Part shown: positions 62,521 to 64,000 of the stretch, piece by piece
Numbering within the stretch: position 1 is the first letter of the stretch
Layout of the letters: each line of letters begins with the position of its first letter
DNA from: Bacteroidales bacterium UBA1410
GTDB taxonomy: Bacteria; Bacteroidota; Bacteroidia; Bacteroidales; Dysgonomonadaceae
Direction: 5' to 3'
DNA length: 64,000 nt
Assembly: GCA_002305015.1 (NCBI GenBank)
Contig: DBPW01000019.1
Coordinates: forward strand, 1 to 64,000
The notes under the pieces: model-generated
Databases searched by the model: none
Told to the model about the DNA's origin: nothing
The model's input: the letters and a program-made list of their open reading frames with translations, nothing else
Translations under genes and position numbers: made by a program

Positions 62521-64000
62521 GGGTGTCTCAAAAGGGCACTTTCTTTTTTTAGATCAAGCAGCTAAATCAAGGGTTAAATTTTGATTTGAGATTATTCTGT
62601 TTTTAATTTTTTGGAATGAGCGAAACATGACGATAAATATAAAGGTATTTATCAACCATTTTATGTCGATTTGTTGATTTTCCTGCTCTTTTCCTTTTCG
62701 TTTGCTCATTTTACGCCATAATTTTTCTATGTTGAATGCTGTGGCAAAGAGAGCGAAGTCGGCTTCTACTTTTTCCTGTCCAAAATGGCGGAATCGATTA
62801 TAGGCTTTATCATATTTGGTTTGTCCGAACACCGCTTCAGGTTCTATTGGTCGTTGGCTCCGGTGAAAAAGACCCTCGAGTGAGGTAAGTAGTTCCCTGA
62901 CTTTCTGTTTATGTCTGTTCAAGTTATGATTTACTTCGATCCTGCGATTGGTTTTGGACTTGTGGCATAAACACCGAAGGGGACAACCATTACAGTTTTC
63001 GGCTTCGTAAATACTTATTTTTGAAACATATCCGCTTTCAGTTTTCCGTGTAGTGTCTCCTGCTTTCTTCATATGCTGCCCCATGGGACAAACGAAATAA
63101 TCTTCCTTTTCGTTGTAATATAAATTTTGAGCAAGAAAAGCATTGTTTTTGAAGGCTCTCTTCTCTTCCTTGTGAAAATAGTTGTACTTGACAAAAGGTT
63201 CAATCCGGTTTTCTTCCATGAATTCGTAATTTTCTTCGCTCCCGTAGCCTGAATCGGCTACTCCTTTATTGGGATAAAAACCGTAACGGCTACAGAATCC
63301 TTCCATAAACGGAATAAAAGTCAGCGTATCGGTACGATTGGAAAAGAAATCGTAGTGTGTGAAAAATTGATTCTCGGTTCCTATTTGAACATTATATGCC
63401 GGCTTGAGCTGTCCGTTCATCATGTGATCTTCTTTCATACGCATGAAGGTAGCATACGGATCGCTCTTGGAATAACTGTTCCTCTCTCCCAATATAGCCA
63501 GATGATTTTCATACTCTTCGAGCTTCGGCAAATGTTTTTCTTCGAGGGTCTTTATGGCTTTTTGTTCCGCCTTTGTGCGGTTCTCCCGATTAAGGGATTC
63601 TATCCTGCGGCGTAATTCTTCACTGTTGATAGGCAGGGTAGGCTGATCTTCCATTTGATTGTCCTGTGCAATCCCTTCTTCTACCTGTTCAAGAACCTTG
63701 CGGATTTTTTCTTCCAGTTTTCCCTTGTTCTTTTCTACCGTCTTCTTCCAGACAAAAGTATAACGATTGGCTCGGGATTCTATCTTGGTCCCGTCCACAT
63801 AAATTACCTCCAATGTCAGATATCCCATATCTACGAGCATAAGAACAACTTGGGTAAATATCCGGTGAATATGTTCCTTTAGATGGGAAGAACGAAAACG
63901 GTTGATGGTGTTGTGATCCGGCTGTTGACCACCCGAAAGCCACATGAAACTCATTCTGTCCGCAAGTGCCTGTTCAATTTTACGGCTCGAATAAATATTG
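62521..64000 (-). mobile_element. IS1182-type insertion sequence, right end inside the window, left end beyond it
   Basis: The inside end starts GGGTGTCTCAAAAG (from 62521), which resembles the outer ends of Bacteroidetes IS1182-group elements. The transposase gene fills the rest and continues past base 64000, so the element is at least 1.48 kb. The left inverted repeat and target duplication are not visible. Confidence 0.7.
62554..64000 (-). CDS. IS1182-family transposase (5' end beyond window)
   Basis: A DDE transposase with the group's architecture: an N-terminal helical domain (FMWLSGGQQPDHNTINRFRS), a charged linker rich in Glu/Lys, and the catalytic core. The expected acidic residues are present: Asp in YVDGTKIESRANRYTF, Asp in GVADSGYGSEENYEF, and Glu in EPEAVFGQTKYDKAYNRF. 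A zinc-like cysteine cluster ENCNGCPLRCLCHKS lies before the last part. The frame is open to the window edge (NIYSSRKIEQALADR...), so the start lies outside; the ATG at 63954 is internal. The reading frame has no breaks in the window, so the element may be active. Confidence 0.92.
   Translation of the reverse strand, partial: NIYSSRKIEQALADRMSFMWLSGGQQPDHNTINRFRSSHLKEHIHRIFTQVVLMLVDMGYLTLEVIYVDGTKIESRANRYTFVWKKTVEKNKGKLEEKIRKVLEQVEEGIAQDNQMEDQPTLPINSEELRRRIESLNRENRTKAEQKAIKTLEEKHLPKLEEYENHLAILGERNSYSKSDPYATFMRMKEDHMMNGQLKPAYNVQIGTENQFFTHYDFFSNRTDTLTFIPFMEGFCSRYGFYPNKGVADSGYGSEENYEFMEENRIEPFVKYNYFHKEEKRAFKNNAFLAQNLYYNEKEDYFVCPMGQHMKKAGDTTRKTESGYVSKISIYEAENCNGCPLRCLCHKSKTNRRIEVNHNLNRHKQKVRELLTSLEGLFHRSQRPIEPEAVFGQTKYDKAYNRFRHFGQEKVEADFALFATAFNIEKLWRKMSKRKGKEQENQQIDIKWLINTFIFIVMFRSFQKIKNRIISNQNLTLDLAA

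Overview
The window looks like a chromosome segment of an anaerobic Bacteroidales bacterium. The evidence is a SusC/SusD pair, a hybrid two-component sensor (HTCS), lipoproteins with acidic residues after the lipobox cysteine, several promoters of the Bacteroidetes type (TTTG, about 20 bp, TAnnTTTG), few Shine-Dalgarno sites, and the gene order purN / acpP-fabF-rnc / pfkA. The Dysgonomonadaceae (Proteiniphilum/Petrimonas relatives) would fit, but I cannot prove the family from sequence alone. No rRNA genes and no CRISPR array were seen.

1-21 kb is a polysaccharide utilization locus (PUL), all on the + strand: SusC transporter, SusD-like and a second surface glycan-binding lipoprotein, a GtaA/DUF4965-type protein, a GH127-like (DUF1680) enzyme, a GH92 mannosidase, the HTCS regulator, a GH2 enzyme and a GH43-like enzyme. 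Mannosidase plus arabinofuranosidase-type enzymes suggest a branched glycan with mannose and arabinose (or xylose/galactose), but the substrate is unknown. A terminator after the binding-protein gene is followed at once by a new promoter. The 534-bp gap before the GH127-like gene holds two degenerate 11-bp repeat runs and a 19-bp palindrome.

21-36.6 kb is mostly housekeeping: UbiB-like kinase with a phasin-like partner, metal ABC permease, aroA, an NSS transporter, cysS, an NCS2 permease, efp-radC, a DUF59 protein, an LpxH-like hydrolase, an outer-membrane protein with helix-hairpin-helix motifs, and an MltF-like lytic transglycosylase. 36.6-44 kb makes GDP-fucose (gmd, fcl) and carries a six-gene minus-strand operon of three glycosyltransferases, a methyltransferase, a SpoU RNA methylase and an MBL hydrolase. 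A short C-terminal remnant that resembles an S9 peptidase lies between the MBL gene and a FabK-like gene.

45-58 kb is core metabolism: purD, two membrane or lipoprotein genes, tRNA-Leu, purN, acpP-fabF-rnc, pfkA, a FetAB-like ABC exporter with lpxB and surE, and an alkaline phosphatase.

58-64 kb is accessory DNA beside tRNA-Lys(CTT): a decayed IS4-type element with intact-looking ends, a compact overlapping methyltransferase-endonuclease-methyltransferase operon (probable type II restriction-modification with two different methyltransferase classes), and an IS1182-type insertion sequence that runs off the right edge. The most noteworthy items are this restriction-modification cassette, the DUF4965 protein with its inserted sugar-binding-like domain inside the PUL, and the 11-bp repeat region.
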